Of a stretch of DNA of 64,000 bases, positions 44,103 to 56,300 are shown piece by piece; position 1 is the first letter of the stretch; each line of letters opens with the position of its first letter. A program made the translations under genes and the position numbers. Below the pieces are notes generated by a model. It saw only the letters and a program-made list of their open reading frames with translations. It searched no databases and was not told the DNA's origin. The DNA comes from Pseudomonadota bacterium (GTDB lineage Bacteria; Pseudomonadota; Alphaproteobacteria; Micropepsales; Micropepsaceae): assembly GCA_018241025.1 (NCBI GenBank), contig JAFEEQ010000013.1, forward strand, positions 1-64,000, given 5' to 3'.

Positions 44103-45341
44103 TCAGTTGACGACGCGGCGGCAAATCTCGCCGGCGCGTTCGCGGGCGCGGGCATCGGCCGCGAGGACACCATCGAGCGTATCGGCAGCAGTGTTGGCTT
44201 CGGGCGATTCCGACAGCGTCGTCTCGACGACGCGCGGGATGTCGAGGAAACCGATGCGGCGGTTCAGGAAGGCATCGACCGCGATCTCGTTGGCGGCGTT
44301 CAGGATCGTCGGCGCGAGCTTGCCGACGCGCATCGCCTCCATGGCGAGACCGAGGCAGCGGAAGCGCTCGTGATCGGGCTTGCGGAAGTTGAGCTGGCCC
44401 ACGGCGGCGAGATCGAGCCTGCGCGAGGGCGAGGAGATGCGGCGCGGCCAGGCGAGCGCATGGGCAATGGGCGTGCGCATGTCGGGCGCCGAGAGATGGG
44501 CGAGCGTCGTGCCGTCCTCGTAGGACACAAGGCAGTGAACGATGGACTGCGGGTGCACGAGAACATCCAGCTTCTCGGGCGGGAGCGCGAAGAGGAAATG
44601 CGCTTCGATCAGCTCGAGGCCCTTGTTCATCAGCGTGGCGCTATCGACCGAGATCTTGGCGCCCATCGACCAGTTGGGGTGCGCGACCGCCTGCTCCACC
44701 GTGGCGATGGCCATCTCTTCGAGCGTCTTGTCGCGGAAGGGGCCGCCGGAAGCGGTGAGGATCACCTTTTCGACTTCGTGCGCGCCTTCGCCGTTCAGGA
44801 CCTGGAAAACGGCGTTGTGCTCGGAGTCGACGGGGATGACGGCGGCGGTGGAAGCCGACAGCGCCTTGTGGAAGACGCCGCCGGCAGCGACGATGCATTC
44901 CTTGTTGGCGAGGGCGACGGTTGCGCTGCGCGCGACGGCGGCGAGCGCCGGTTCGAGCGCGGCGGCGCCCATGATCGCGACCATCACGGTGGATGACGGA
45001 CGCGCGGCGGCCTCGATCACCGCCTTGCGGCCCGCGGCGACCTCGATGCCGGTGCCGGCAAGACCGTCCTTGAGCTGGGCATAGAGTTTGTCGTCGCCGA
45101 TCACGGCGAGCTTCGGCTTGATCTCGCGCGCCTGTTTGATCAGGTCGTCCACCCTGCCCTGCGCGGTGATCGCCTCGACCGGCATGACGTGCTCGCCATA
45201 GGCCTTGCGGGCGTGGCTCACCACGTCGAGCGTCGAGACGCCGATCGAGCCGGTGGAGCCGAGCACGGTGACGCTGCGCGCGAGCACGGGCTCGAGCTCG
45301 GTGACTTCGAAGGCGCTGCGGGTTGCGGCGAGTGCGTTCAC
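44103..45341 (-). CDS. dxr: 1-deoxy-D-xylulose 5-phosphate reductoisomerase
   Basis: Second enzyme of the MEP isoprenoid pathway, 412 residues. NADPH loop VTVLGSTGSIGVSTLDV, ALANKECIVAAGGVF, PVDSEHNAVFQVL, LTASGGPFRDKT, HPNWSMGAKISVDSATLMNKGLELIEA, and a C-terminal helical domain. Start GTG, overlapping the cdsA stop by 4 bp (GTGA). Confidence 0.95.
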   Translation of the reverse strand: MNALAATRSAFEVTELEPVLARSVTVLGSTGSIGVSTLDVVSHARKAYGEHVMPVEAITAQGRVDDLIKQAREIKPKLAVIGDDKLYAQLKDGLAGTGIEVAAGRKAVIEAAARPSSTVMVAIMGAAALEPALAAVARSATVALANKECIVAAGGVFHKALSASTAAVIPVDSEHNAVFQVLNGEGAHEVEKVILTASGGPFRDKTLEEMAIATVEQAVAHPNWSMGAKISVDSATLMNKGLELIEAHFLFALPPEKLDVLVHPQSIVHCLVSYEDGTTLAHLSAPDMRTPIAHALAWPRRISSPSRRLDLAAVGQLNFRKPDHERFRCLGLAMEAMRVGKLAPTILNAANEIAVDAFLNRRIGFLDIPRVVETTLSESPEANTAADTLDGVLAADARARERAGEICRRVVN

Positions 45342-46197
45342 GGATGGGCCCCCAGCAGCGGATTGAATCCGGTCAAGGCCATGACCAGAGCAAGAGCCGG
45401 CGCGACGAACAACGTGGAATCGATACGGTCGAGCATGCCGCCATGGCCGGGAATGAGGCCGCCGGAGTCCTTCAGATGGAAGTGGCGCTTGACCCAGGAT
45501 TCGAAGAGGTCGCCGCAATGGCCGACGGTGGCGATGAGTGCACCGAGCAGCGCGGCCCACCCGGCTTCGCCGCCGATCGCGGAAATAAACACGGCTTCGA
45601 CGATGGCGGCGCAGGCGACGCCGCCCAGCGTGCCGGACCAGGTCTTGTTCGGCGACAACGCGGGCCACAGCCGGGCTCCGCCGACGAGATTGCCGACGAT
45701 CAGCGCGCCGGTATCGGTCGCCCAGATCGCGAGCAGCATGCCGAGGATGATCCAGGCGCCGTGCTCTTCGGCGCGCATGATGATCACGCAGAGGATCGCG
45801 GCACCGACATACAGCGGACCGAAACCCTGCCAAAGCGGGCGCTTCCCAGAGAGCGCGGCAAAGGTCGCAATCGCGACGGCGCCGAGGCATAGAAGCGGCC
45901 AGGCGACACCGCCCATGGGAAGATAGAGCTGTGCCAGCGCCGCAATGGCGAGCGCGATGGCGGAGACGAAGAACATCGGACCGAAGACCGGCTCGCCGAC
46001 CATGCGGTGCCATTCGCGCAGTGCGGCGATGCCACCGGCGAGCAGGAAGGCAACGAGCCAGATGCCGCCGCCGAAAATCGCGGCGATGGCGATGGCGGCC
46101 AGGCCGAGACCGAAAAGCGGGCGCGTGATCCAGTCCATGTTGAAACGAACGCCGCGGAAGCCCGGGGCCGGATCGTTCTGCGCGGGTATCTGTGTGC

Positions 46198-46201
<4 letters not shown>
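45338..46201 (-). CDS. cdsA: Phosphatidate cytidylyltransferase
   Basis: Makes CDP-diacylglycerol for phospholipids. 287 residues, about eight TM helices, C-terminal signature SPNKTWSGTLGGV (about 185-197) and KDSGGLIPGHGGMLDRIDS. The start is TTG within the uppS stop (TTGA), so translation is coupled. Confidence 0.94.
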
Positions 46202-46929
<728 letters not shown>

Positions 46930-46950
46930 TCCTGCTCCTCGCCCGGTCGT

Positions 46951-47511
46951 TCAGACCTGCATGATCTCCTGCTCCTTGGCGTGCAAGGCGGAGTCGATTT
47001 CCTTGACCCTGGCGTCCGTCAGCTTCTGGAGCTCGTCGCCGAATTTATGCTGCTCGTCCTGTCCGATCTTGTGGTCTTTTTCGAGGCGCTTGAGCAGGTC
47101 CATACCGTCGCGGCGGACGTTGCGGACGGCAACCCGGGCTGCCTCGGCATATTTGCCGGCCAGCTTGGCCAGTTCCTTACGCCGGTCCTGATTAAGTTCC
47201 GGTAGCGGGATACGGAGCAACTGGCCGTCCATCTGAGGGTTAAGGCCGAGATTGGCGTCGCGGATCGCCTTGTCGACGGCCTTGGTCAGGCCCTTGTCCC
47301 AGACCTGGACGGTGATCATGCGCGGCTCGGGCGTCGAGATGTTGCCGACCTGGTTGACCGGAACCTGGTTGCCATAGGCCTCGACCCGGACCGGATCGAG
47401 CAGCGCCGGGTTGGCGCGGCCGGTGCGCAGGCCCGAGAATTCCTTCTTGAGAGTGTCGAGCGCACCGTTCATCCGGCGGTCGAGATCGTCCTTGCTATAG
47501 CTTTCTGCCAT
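46951..47511 (-). CDS. frr: Ribosome recycling factor
   Basis: Splits post-termination ribosomes together with EF-G. 186 residues, the typical length. Helical bundle plus hinge domain: [75 protein letters not shown]. It lies between pyrH and uppS as usual. Confidence 0.96.
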   Translation of the reverse strand: MAESYSKDDLDRRMNGALDTLKKEFSGLRTGRANPALLDPVRVEAYGNQVPVNQVGNISTPEPRMITVQVWDKGLTKAVDKAIRDANLGLNPQMDGQLLRIPLPELNQDRRKELAKLAGKYAEAARVAVRNVRRDGMDLLKRLEKDHKIGQDEQHKFGDELQKLTDARVKEIDSALHAKEQEIMQV

Positions 47512-47547
47512 CTGTTCTTACCCAGCTTGTCCGAGCCTAGCCGATTG

Positions 47548-48273
47548 TCAGACCCGGTCCTCGATAATCGTTGCCTTGCCGCGGCCCTTCAGGACCTCTG
47601 CCAGCGATCCACGATCATGGATCGAGAAGACGATGATCGGAATCCCGTTTTCGCGAGACAGCGAAATCGCCGACGCATCCATAACCTGAAGATCACGGGA
47701 TAACACCTCGTGATAGCTCAGGGAATCGTAACGCTCGGCGTCCGGGACCTTTTTCGGATCGGCACTGTAGACGCCGTCAACTTGTGTCGCCTTCATCATC
47801 GCGTTGCAGTTCATCTCGGCGGCGCGGAGGGCGGCAGCGGTGTCGGTGGTGAAGAACGGGTTGCCGGTGCCGGCGGCGAAGATCACCGCCCGGCCCTTCT
47901 CAAGATGGCGGATGGCGCGGCGGCGGATATATGGCTCGCAAACCGTGGACATCGGAATGGCGGACTGGACCCGGCTGGGGACCCCGACCCGCTCCAGCGC
48001 CGCCTGCATGGCGAGCGCGTTCATCACGGTGGCGAGCATGCCCATATAGTCTGCGGTGGCGCGGTCGATGCCCTTGGCGGCGCCGGAGAGGCCGCGGAAG
48101 ATGTTGCCGCCGCCGATGACCAGGCAGATCTGCGTGCCCCCGCGGATCGCCTCTTCGATATCGGCCGCGATCCGGTCGACGGTCCCGACGTCGATTCCAT
48201 ACTGCTGATCGCCCATCAACGCCTCGCCGGAGACTTTCAAAAGGACCCGGCGGTATTTTGGCGGTTGGGGCAT
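47548..48273 (-). CDS. pyrH: UMP kinase
   Basis: Bacterial hexameric uridylate kinase, 241 residues: [86 protein letters not shown] phosphorylation supplies pyrimidine nucleotides. On the tsf-pyrH-frr side of the translation cluster. Confidence 0.96.
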   Translation of the reverse strand: MPQPPKYRRVLLKVSGEALMGDQQYGIDVGTVDRIAADIEEAIRGGTQICLVIGGGNIFRGLSGAAKGIDRATADYMGMLATVMNALAMQAALERVGVPSRVQSAIPMSTVCEPYIRRRAIRHLEKGRAVIFAAGTGNPFFTTDTAAALRAAEMNCNAMMKATQVDGVYSADPKKVPDAERYDSLSYHEVLSRDLQVMDASAISLSRENGIPIIVFSIHDRGSLAEVLKGRGKATIIEDRV

Positions 48274-48290
48274 CGTTTCTCCGTTCTGAT

Positions 48291-48323
48291 TCTCCTTCTA
48301 CACCGCTTCAGCGGAGGAGAGGG
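48291..48323. other. Hairpin between tsf and pyrH
   Basis: CCGCT-TC-AGCGG with flanking TCTCCT and AGGAGA words forms an interrupted stem just after the tsf stop on the minus strand. No T-run follows. It may be a degenerate intergenic repeat or an attenuator. Confidence 0.35.
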
Positions 48324-48335
48324 TGAAATGCATGC

Positions 48336-49262
48336 TTACTGTTTCGTCCCGCTCATCTTGGCGACTTCGTCGGCGAAGTCGGAATCGAGCTTCTCGATGC
48401 CTTCGCCGACCTGGAAGCGGACGAAGGCCTCGATCGCAACCGGAGCGCCGAAGTCCTTGCCGGCCTTCTCGAGCACCTTGTTGATCGGCGTCTCGCCGTC
48501 GACGACGAAAACCTGATGGAGCAGGACCGATTCCTCGTACCACTTGCGCATGCGGCCCTCGAGCATCTTCTCGATGACGTTCTCGGGCTTGCCGGACTGG
48601 CGGGCGATGTCGGCCTGGATGGCGCGCTCCTTGGCGACGACATCCGGGGCGAGATGCTCGGTCGTGAGAGCGAGCGGCGAGGTCGCGGCGATGTGCATCG
48701 CGATCTGGCGGCCGAGCGCATTCAGCTTGTCGGCCGGGGCTTCGGACTTCAGCGCGACGAGCACGCCGATCTTGCCGAGCTCCGGCGAGGCGGCGTTGTG
48801 CACATAGGCCGCGACGACGCCGGGATTGACCGCGAGCATGACCGTGCGGCGCACGCTCATGTTCTCGCCGATCTTGGCGACGAGGTTGGTGAGCGTGGTC
48901 TTGACGTCGTTTTCGCCCATCTTCTTGACGAGCAGCTTGTCGAGATCGCCCTCTTCTTCCAGCGCAAGCTTGGCGGCGTTCTTCACGAAGTCCTTGAATT
49001 CGTCGTTGCGGGCGACGAAGTCGGTCTCGGAGTTGACCTCGACCAGCGCACCGACATGGCCGCCGGTGGCGACGCCGACGAGGCCTTCGGCTGCGGCACG
49101 GTCGGCCTTCTTGGCGGCCTTGGTGATGCCCTTCTTGCGCAGCCAGTCCATGGCCGCTTCCATGTCGCCATTGGTTTCGGCAAGCGCGGACTTGCAGTCC
49201 ATCATGCCTGCGCCCGTCTTATCGCGCAGGTCCTTCACCATCTGAGCGGTCACGGCGGTCAT
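48336..49262 (-). CDS. tsf: Elongation factor Ts
   Basis: Nucleotide exchange factor for EF-Tu, 308 residues. The TS-N UBA-like domain reads VTAQMVKDLRDKTGAGMMDCKSAL, then IMDWLRKKG and KKADRAAAEGLV, followed by the core domain (LVEVNSETDFVARNDEF). Downstream of rpsB as in nearly all bacteria. Confidence 0.96.
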   Translation of the reverse strand: MTAVTAQMVKDLRDKTGAGMMDCKSALAETNGDMEAAMDWLRKKGITKAAKKADRAAAEGLVGVATGGHVGALVEVNSETDFVARNDEFKDFVKNAAKLALEEEGDLDKLLVKKMGENDVKTTLTNLVAKIGENMSVRRTVMLAVNPGVVAAYVHNAASPELGKIGVLVALKSEAPADKLNALGRQIAMHIAATSPLALTTEHLAPDVVAKERAIQADIARQSGKPENVIEKMLEGRMRKWYEESVLLHQVFVVDGETPINKVLEKAGKDFGAPVAIEAFVRFQVGEGIEKLDSDFADEVAKMSGTKQ

Positions 49263-49311
49263 GGGATACTCCGTCTGTGCGGCGTTGCAGCCGCGGAATG
49301 GGAATGAAGCG

Positions 49312-49337
49312 GTCCGGCGGCGGTTGCGCCGCCGGAC
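49312..49337. terminator. Strong hairpin between rpsB and tsf
   Basis: A perfect 11-bp GC stem (GTCCGGCGGCG and its complement, 4-base loop) 15 bp after the rpsB stop. There is no T-run, so it may be a partial terminator/attenuator lowering tsf relative to rpsB, or an mRNA end protector. Confidence 0.6.
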
Positions 49338-49352
49338 TTCGATAACGTGAAA

Positions 49353-50135
49353 TCAGGCCGTGGCTTCGGCCGGCGCGGCTTCCGCTGCGGGCACGACGTC
49401 CGGAATCTCCTCGGCTTCGCCGGTGTCGATGCCGGCAGCGACCTGACCCTCGGAGAGACCGTCGATCACGGCGCGGGCGGCGAGATCGCAATAGAGCGCG
49501 AGGGCGCGGGCGGCGTCGTCATTGCCCGGGATCGGATAGGCGATGCCATCCGGATCGCTGTTCGAGTCGAGGATCGCCATGACCGGGATGCCGAGCTTGC
49601 GGGCTTCGGAGATCGCGATGGCTTCCTTGTTGGTGTCGATCACGAAGAGAAGGTTCGGCAGGCCGCCCATCTCCTTGATGCCGCCGAGCGAGCGGTCGAG
49701 CTTGTCGCGCTCGCGCAGCATGCCGAGGAGCTCTTTCTTCTTGAGGCCCGAGCTCTGCGCCGCGGACAGCGTCTCTTCGAGGTTGCGCATGCGCTTGATC
49801 GAATTCGACACGGTCTGCCAGTTGGTCAGCGTGCCGCCGAGCCAGCGGTTGTTCATGTAGTACTGGGCGCAGCGCTTGGCGGCGTTGGCGACCGGCTCCT
49901 GGGCCTGGCGCTTGGTGCCGACGAAAAGGATGCGGCCGCCGCCGGCGGCAGTGTCGCGCAGCGCGACCAGCGCCTGGTGCAGCAAGGGAACGGTCTGGGT
50001 CAGGTCGAGAATGTGGATGTCGTTGCGCGAGCCATAGATGTAGGGCGCCATCTTCGGGTTCCAGCGTTGCTGGCGATGGCCGAAATGCGCGCCCGACTCG
50101 AGCAGCTGGCGCATGGAAAATTCTGGCAGAGCCAT
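49353..50135 (-). CDS. rpsB: 30S ribosomal protein S2
   Basis: 260 residues. [62 protein letters not shown], and [20 protein letters not shown] are S2 hallmarks. The C-terminus has the alanine/glutamate-rich tail common in Alphaproteobacteria. Ribosome-binding site AAAGGAGA lies 7-8 bp upstream. Confidence 0.97.
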   Translation of the reverse strand: MALPEFSMRQLLESGAHFGHRQQRWNPKMAPYIYGSRNDIHILDLTQTVPLLHQALVALRDTAAGGGRILFVGTKRQAQEPVANAAKRCAQYYMNNRWLGGTLTNWQTVSNSIKRMRNLEETLSAAQSSGLKKKELLGMLRERDKLDRSLGGIKEMGGLPNLLFVIDTNKEAIAISEARKLGIPVMAILDSNSDPDGIAYPIPGNDDAARALALYCDLAARAVIDGLSEGQVAAGIDTGEAEEIPDVVPAAEAAPAEATA

Positions 50136-50250
50136 GGATTCAGTCTCCTTTACCGGTTGGCCAGACGCGCGGGATAACCCTTTGAAGGATCACCGGATGG
50201 CGACGCGGAAACACTCCGCGAAAACCTCCCGTGCGTGCGAGATGGCGCGG

Positions 50251-50279
50251 CTTATAGGGGGACGCGCCCGCCGATGCAA
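50251..50279 (-). promoter_or_regulatory. rpsB promoter
   Basis: On the minus strand: -35 TTGCAT (50274-50279), 17-bp spacer, -10 TATAAG (50251-50256), about 115 bp upstream of the rpsB ATG. This leaves a leader of about 100 nt before rpsB, long enough for feedback control by S2, which is inference. Confidence 0.72.
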
Positions 50280-50315
50280 GGGGCGAGAGAAATCAGGAGG
50301 TTAGGAGCTAACACT

Positions 50316-50364
50316 CGCTGTAATCCCCGGCCGATTGAGCCTACCGAGCGAGGGAATGACAGCG
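50316..50364. repeat. Degenerate palindromic intergenic element
   Basis: CGCTGTAATCCCC (50316-50328) faces GGGAATGACAGCG (50352-50364), an imperfect inverted repeat with 11 of 13 pairing positions. It resembles the TGTCATCCCC end of the type A repeats and may be a decayed relative. It lies upstream of rpsB and after the S10 peptidase stop. Confidence 0.5.
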
Positions 50365-50380
50365 TAGGAGGAGGCATGCC

Positions 50381-51982
50381 TCACAAATTATCCGTTTGCC
50401 GAATGAACGCGGCAACGGTGTCGTGAAGGTCTTTCAGCGACTCTTCATGGGCGTACACCATGTGGCCCGAGGGGAAGTATTTGTAGGAGATGTTCTTCTG
50501 CAGTTCCGGCGGGATCGGCAGGTGATGGGTCTCGTACCAGCCTTCGTAATAGGGCGTCGCGAGATCGTAGTAGCCGCCCAGCACGAGGACCTTGAGGTCG
50601 GGATTGTATTTCATCGCATAGGCGAGATCGGGCATCACGTTGGTCGCGCCCGGAAACGCGAACGGCGCGCCGGGCTGCTGATGCTTGAACTCCCAGTGCG
50701 GGAAGACATCGGCGCTGGGGTGGAAGATCTTGCCCTGGCCGTAGTTCAACCCCTGACGGACATAGTCGTTGAAGGCCGAGACATAGGCCGAGCTGATCGC
50801 CGCCGATTGCGGGTCGTAGTCGGATTCCTTGCTGAGCGGATCGAGGGTCGGACCGGAGAAGCGGGTGTCGAGCCGCCCGGTCGTCATGTTCGCATTGTCC
50901 TGCAGGTTCTTCTCGAATTCGCCGCCGTCGATGCGCAAATCGGCCTTCAGGATGTAGCTCACCGGAAGCCCGGTGAACTGGTTGAGCTTCTGGGCGATGG
51001 CGAGGCGGCGCGCCGGCGGGAGCGACGAACCCGCCGACAGCGCGAGCGCATAATCGGTCATCGCGAAACGCTCGACCGACCGGACGAAGGGCACGAGATC
51101 CGGCGGCTGCTTGCCCGGCAGCTTGTGATGATACCAGGCCGTCGCGGCATATGTGGGAAGCGCGAGCTGATACGGCAGATCGATGCCGGGATTGGTCGTC
51201 GGCCCGTCGACGCTGAGATCGAAGTTCAGGATCGCCGAGAGCAGCATGACGCCGTTGAAGTCGACGTCGTGGTTCGACTCCAGATCGTTGACCAGGATCG
51301 AGGCGCGCGGCGTGCCGTAGCTTTCGCCGAAGAGATATTTCGGCGAATTCCAGCGGCCATATTTGGAGAGGAATTCCTGGATGAAGTTCGAGAAGGCGGT
51401 CGCGTCCGGATCGACGCCCCAGAATTCTTTCTCCTTGTCCTTGCCGGCGATGCGGCTGAAGCCCGTGCCGGGCGCATCGATGAAGACGAGATCGCTGACG
51501 TCGAGCAGTGTGTAGGCGTTGGGGATCACCTTGTAGGGCGCGGCGGGGGTGTGGCTGTCCTCCTTGGTGACGACACGCTTCGGGCCAAAGGCGCCCATGT
51601 GCAGCCAGACCGAAGCCGAGCCCGGTCCGCCGTTGAACAGGAAGGTGATCGGGCGGCTGCCGGGGGCGGCGCCGCGCTTGGCGTAGTAGACGAAGAACAT
51701 CGAGGCTTCGGCCGAGCTCTTGTCGTCTTTCGCGTCGGGGTTCTTGTCGCCGCCGTTCTGGGCGCTGTCGTTCCAGCCTTTGGGGTGGACGACGAGCGTG
51801 CCGGCGATGGCATTGTATGCAATGCCGCCGGCCGAACCGGTGGTCACCGCCTCCTCGGCCTTGAAGAACTTGCCCGAGTACATATCGGGATGACTGTCAG
51901 GGGACTTGGCGCCTCCGCCGGCATAGGCGGCGGCGGCAATGAACACGGCAACGACGGCCATCAACGCGTAGATCGGTTTCAT
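50381..51982 (-). CDS. S10 family serine carboxypeptidase-like protein
   Basis: A 533-residue secreted enzyme with a signal peptide (cleavage probably after AYA, residue 21). S10 features: TFLFNGGPGSASVWLHMG (oxyanion), GESYG with the nucleophile, GGYYDLATPYY with the Asp, and PSGHMVYAHEES with the catalytic His. Such bacterial carboxypeptidases act in the periplasm on peptides; the substrate is unknown. It is divergent from the aminotransferase gene. Confidence 0.9.
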   Translation of the reverse strand: MKPIYALMAVVAVFIAAAAYAGGGAKSPDSHPDMYSGKFFKAEEAVTTGSAGGIAYNAIAGTLVVHPKGWNDSAQNGGDKNPDAKDDKSSAEASMFFVYYAKRGAAPGSRPITFLFNGGPGSASVWLHMGAFGPKRVVTKEDSHTPAAPYKVIPNAYTLLDVSDLVFIDAPGTGFSRIAGKDKEKEFWGVDPDATAFSNFIQEFLSKYGRWNSPKYLFGESYGTPRASILVNDLESNHDVDFNGVMLLSAILNFDLSVDGPTTNPGIDLPYQLALPTYAATAWYHHKLPGKQPPDLVPFVRSVERFAMTDYALALSAGSSLPPARRLAIAQKLNQFTGLPVSYILKADLRIDGGEFEKNLQDNANMTTGRLDTRFSGPTLDPLSKESDYDPQSAAISSAYVSAFNDYVRQGLNYGQGKIFHPSADVFPHWEFKHQQPGAPFAFPGATNVMPDLAYAMKYNPDLKVLVLGGYYDLATPYYEGWYETHHLPIPPELQKNISYKYFPSGHMVYAHEESLKDLHDTVAAFIRQTDNL

Positions 51983-52117
51983 GAAGTCCCCCCGGCGGAG
52001 TCGCCCGCAACGACTTTAGCGCGTGGCCGGGCGACCGCAATGCGCTCGCAGAAGCTTGACCACGGCTATGCGCTGCACGCCTTAGCGATTTCGATGAATT
52101 CCCGTTAAAGGAACGGC

Positions 52118-53308
52118 ATGACCAGTCCCGTCCGCCCCGCCATCGAAGCCCTCGAACCCAACGGCATCGGCCTCGTCGCCATGACGGGACTGGGCGAGCC
52201 CGATCTGATCCCGCTGTGGTTCGGCGAGACCGACCTCGTCACCCCGGCTTTCATCCGCGAGGCGGCGAAGCGGGCGCTGGACGACGGCAAGACCTTCTAT
52301 ATGGCGTCACGCGGGATGCCGCTGCTGCGCGAGGAGATCCGCGCCTTCCACAAGCGCGTCGTCGGCGCCGATATCGCGCTGGAGCGCATCTCGATGCCCG
52401 GCGCGGCAACGCTGGCGGTGGTGACGGCACTGCAGATGCTGTGCGACACGGGCGACAACGTGGTCATCGTCTCGCCGATCTGGCCGAGCATCTTTCAGGC
52501 CGCGCAGATGGTGGGCGCGGAGACGCGCTTTGCCCGGCTGGACGACGACTGGCGCGCCGCGCCGGCGAAATGGTCGCTCGACCTGAACAAGATTTTCGAC
52601 CAGTGCGATGCGCGGACCAAGGCGATCTTCGTCGCTTCGCCGGGCAACCCGACCGGCTGGGTGATGTCGCGCGAGGAGCAGAAGGCGTTGCTTGCCTTCA
52701 CGCGGGAACGCGGGATCGCGATCATCTCGGACGAAGTCTACGGCACGCTGACCTATGACGGCTCGGCGCATGCGCCGTCGTTTCTCGAAATCGCAGAGCC
52801 TGAAGACGACGTGTTCGTGATCAACAGCTTCTCCAAGGCGTGGGCGATGACGGGCTGGCGCATCGGCTGGCTGGTGCATCCGGAGCGCTACGGCAAACAG
52901 CTTGGCGTGATGACGATCGCGAACAACACCGGGCCGACGACGTTTGCGCAGTATGGCGCGCTGGCGGCGCTGTCGCCCGAGGGCGATGACTTCCGCGAGG
53001 CGATGCGTGCGCGCTGCGCCGCGGGGCGCGAGGTCGTGCAGCAGTTCATCGACGGGCAGAACCGCGTGCGCTGGATCCGGCCGGAGGGCGCGTTCTATGG
53101 CTTCCTGCACATGGAAGGGCTTTCGGACTCGCTCGGCTTCGCGCAGCGTCTGGTGAAGGAAGGCCGCGTCGGCGTGGCGCCGGGCTCGGCCTTCGGACCG
53201 GCGGGCGACGTGCAGGCGGATTCGTTCCTGCGCATCTGCTTCGCCCAGGACCCGGCGCTGCTGCGCGAAGGGCTGGCGCGGATCGAGACGGCGCTGGGGC
53301 GGATTTAG
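52118..53308 (+). CDS. PLP-dependent aminotransferase, class I/II
   Basis: A 396-residue fold-type I enzyme. FGETDLVTPAFI (substrate loop), PGAATLAVVTALQ (cofactor loop), SPGNPTGWVMS, ISDEVYGTLTYDG, the PLP lysine in SFSKAWAMTGWRIGW, and a C-terminal arginine in LRICFAQ. The amino-acid substrate cannot be assigned; aspartate-like and aromatic transaminases look alike. Its end overlaps the dnaE end by 4 bp on the other strand. Confidence 0.9.
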   Translation: MTSPVRPAIEALEPNGIGLVAMTGLGEPDLIPLWFGETDLVTPAFIREAAKRALDDGKTFYMASRGMPLLREEIRAFHKRVVGADIALERISMPGAATLAVVTALQMLCDTGDNVVIVSPIWPSIFQAAQMVGAETRFARLDDDWRAAPAKWSLDLNKIFDQCDARTKAIFVASPGNPTGWVMSREEQKALLAFTRERGIAIISDEVYGTLTYDGSAHAPSFLEIAEPEDDVFVINSFSKAWAMTGWRIGWLVHPERYGKQLGVMTIANNTGPTTFAQYGALAALSPEGDDFREAMRARCAAGREVVQQFIDGQNRVRWIRPEGAFYGFLHMEGLSDSLGFAQRLVKEGRVGVAPGSAFGPAGDVQADSFLRICFAQDPALLREGLARIETALGRI

Positions 53309-56300
53309 ACCAACTCCACCTGCGCTACGCCGGGCAGCGTCTTGATCGCGTTCTTGAGCTGGACCGTGACCTGTAGGGGTTTGGGGAGTTTGATCTCAAC
53401 TTCTTCGCCCGGGCCGCCGGGGACGACGAAGGTGACGATGCCTTTGCCCGGCGTCTTGAGCTGCGCGGCGATGGCGCCGAGCGAGGCGGTGTCGGAGAGA
53501 TACACGCGAAGCCCCTCCCCCGCGTTCGCGGCGGCGGCATCGAGATCGGTGATCGAGGCGGCGCGGAGCTTGAGCTCGTCGCCGTCCCATTCGGCGCTGC
53601 AGGTGATCAGGACCGACTTGCCGGCCTCGAGCAGCGGGCGCGAGGCGGTGAGCACCTCGGGAAACAGCATGATCTCGAACATGCCGGTCGGATCGGAGAA
53701 GGAGACGAAGGCGTAGCTTTCGTTGTTGCGGCTGCGGCGCTCGTATTTGCGGATCATGGTGCCGGCGAGCACGGCCTTGAAGCCGGCGCGGCGGCGATCC
53801 TCGATCAGCGCGGCATAGGTGGTGGCGCCGAGGCGCTTCAGCGGCGCGGCATAGGCGTCGAGCGGATGGCCGGAGAGATAGAAGCCCATCGCGCTGAACT
53901 CTTCCGACAATCTCTCATGCGACGGCCAGTCGGTGACGGGCGCGAGGCGGATCTCGTCCTGCGCTTCGGCGGGACCGCCGAAGAGCGTGATCTGGCCGCT
54001 CTCGCGTTCGCGCGCGTTGCGCTGGGCGGAGTTGAGCAGGATGTCGGCGGATTCGACGACCTGGCGGCGGTTGCGGTTGAGGCCATCGAAGGCGCCGGCC
54101 CGGGCGAGACTTTCGAAGGCGCGCTTGTTGACCAGCTTGGGATCGATGCGGCGGGCGAAATCGGCGAGGCTCTGGAACGGACCGCCGGCATCGCGTTCGG
54201 CGACGACATGATCCATCGCCTGGCGGCCGACGCCTTTCACCGCGGCGAGCGCATAGTAGATGATGCCCTTGTCGGCATCGCAGGAGAACACCGCGATCGA
54301 GCGGTTCACGTCGGGCGGCAGCACGCGGATGTTCAGGCGCTGCGCTTCCTGGCGGAAGATGTTGAGCCGGTCGGTGCTGCCGATATCGAGCGTCATCGAG
54401 GCAGCAAGAAATTCGACCGGGTAGTTCGCCTTGAGGAACGCGGTCTGATAGGCGACCTGGGCGTAGGCTGCGGCGTGGCCCTTGTTGAAGCCGTAACCGG
54501 CGAACTTCGCCGCCTGCTCGAAGATCTGCGAGGCGACGCCCTTGGGCACGCCGTTCTTCACCGCGCCTTCGATGAAGCGCTGCTCGTGCACCGCCATCTC
54601 GGAGGCGATCTTCTTGCCCATGGCGCGGCGCAGGAGATCGGCGCCGCCGAGGGTGTAGCCGCCGAGCTCGCGGGCGATGTTCATGACGTCTTCCTGATAC
54701 GTCATGACACCGAAGGTCTCTTTCAGGATCGGCTCGAGCGCGGGGTGGAGATATTCCGGCTCTTCCTTGCCGTTCTTGACCGCGATGTATTTCGGGATCG
54801 AGTCCATCGGACCCGGGCGGTAGAGCGCGACGAGCGCGATGAGATCCTGGATGCGGTCGGGACGCATCTTGCGCAGCAGGTCGCGCATGCCCGCGCCTTC
54901 GAGCTGGAACACGCCGACGCTGTCGCCGCGCGCGAGCATCTCGTAGGTGCCGGAGTCGGTGAAATCGATGCTCTGCGTATCGATGTCGACGCCACGCTTC
55001 TTCAGCAACTCCTCGGTCTTGGCGATGACGGTCAGCGTCTTGAGTCCGAGGAAGTCGAACTTCACGAGGCCGGCCTTCTCGGCGTCCTCGTAGTCGAACT
55101 GCGTCACCGGCATTTCGGAGCGCGGATCGCGGTAGAGCGGCACGATCTCGTCGAGCGGGCGGTCGCCGATCACCACACCGGCGGGATGGGTGGAGGTGTG
55201 GCGGTAGAGGCCTTCGATCTTCTCGACGATGTCGAACAGGCGCTGGGCGACCGGTTCCTGCTCGGCGATCTGCTGCAGGCGCGGCTCGCCCTCGATCGCA
55301 TCGGCCATCGAGACCGGCTTGCCGGGCGGGTTGGGGACGAGCTTGGCGATGCGGTCGACGAGGCCGAGCGGCATCTGGAGCACGCGGCCGGCATCGCGCA
55401 CCGCGGCGCGGGCCTGGAGCGAACCGAGCGCCATGATGTGGGCGACGCGGTCGCGGCCGTATTTCTCGCGCACATAGCGCACGACCTCGTCGCGCCGCTC
55501 CTGGCAGAAATCGATATCGAAGTCCGGCATCGAGATGCGCTCCGGATTGAGGAAGCGCTCGAACAGGAGGCCGAAACGGATGGGATCGAGATTGGTGATG
55601 CCGAGCGACCAGGCGACGAGCGAGGTCGCGCCCGAACCGCGGCAGCCGACGGGAATACCCTGCGACCGTGTCCACTTCATGAAGTCGGAAACGATCAGGA
55701 AGTAGCCCGGGAACTGCATCTTGATGATGACGTCGAGCTCGAATTCGAGGCGGTCGAGATAGACCTGCCGGTCGGCATAAAGCCCGTTGGCGGCGAGGCA
55801 GGCTTCAAGACCGGCCGATGCCTGGGCGCGCAATTCCTCTTCCGGGGTGCGGCCGGATTCTGGGACGAATTGCGGCAGGATGGGATCGCGCTTCTTCGGG
55901 CGGAAGGCGCAGCGCCGCGCGATCTCGATGGTGTTGTCGATCGCTTCGGGCAGATCGGCGAATTGCGCGACCATCTCGGCGGAAGATTTGAAGCGGTGTT
56001 CGCGGGTGACGCGGCGGCGGTCTTCCTGGCTGACGAAAGCACCTTCGGCGATGCAGAGCACGGCATCGTGCGCCTCGTACATCTCGGCCTTGCCGAAATG
56101 CACGTCGTTGGTCGCGACCAGCGGCAGGCGGCGGGCATAGGCGATGTCGATCAGCGGGTCTTCGGCGGCGCGTTCCTCGGCGAGGCCGTGGCGCTGAAGC
56201 TCGATATAGAGACGGTCAGGAAAAATTGCGGTGAGCTTTTCGACCATCGCTTCTGCGGCGGGCACCTGCCCTTCCACCAATGCGCGGTTGATCGGGCCGC

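Noticed and set aside
48291..48323. A type C repeat copy between tsf and pyrH
   Set aside because: Only the small CCGCTTCAGCGG hairpin is shared in style; the flanking CCCCTTCCACCA and GGGCGGTGC words are missing.
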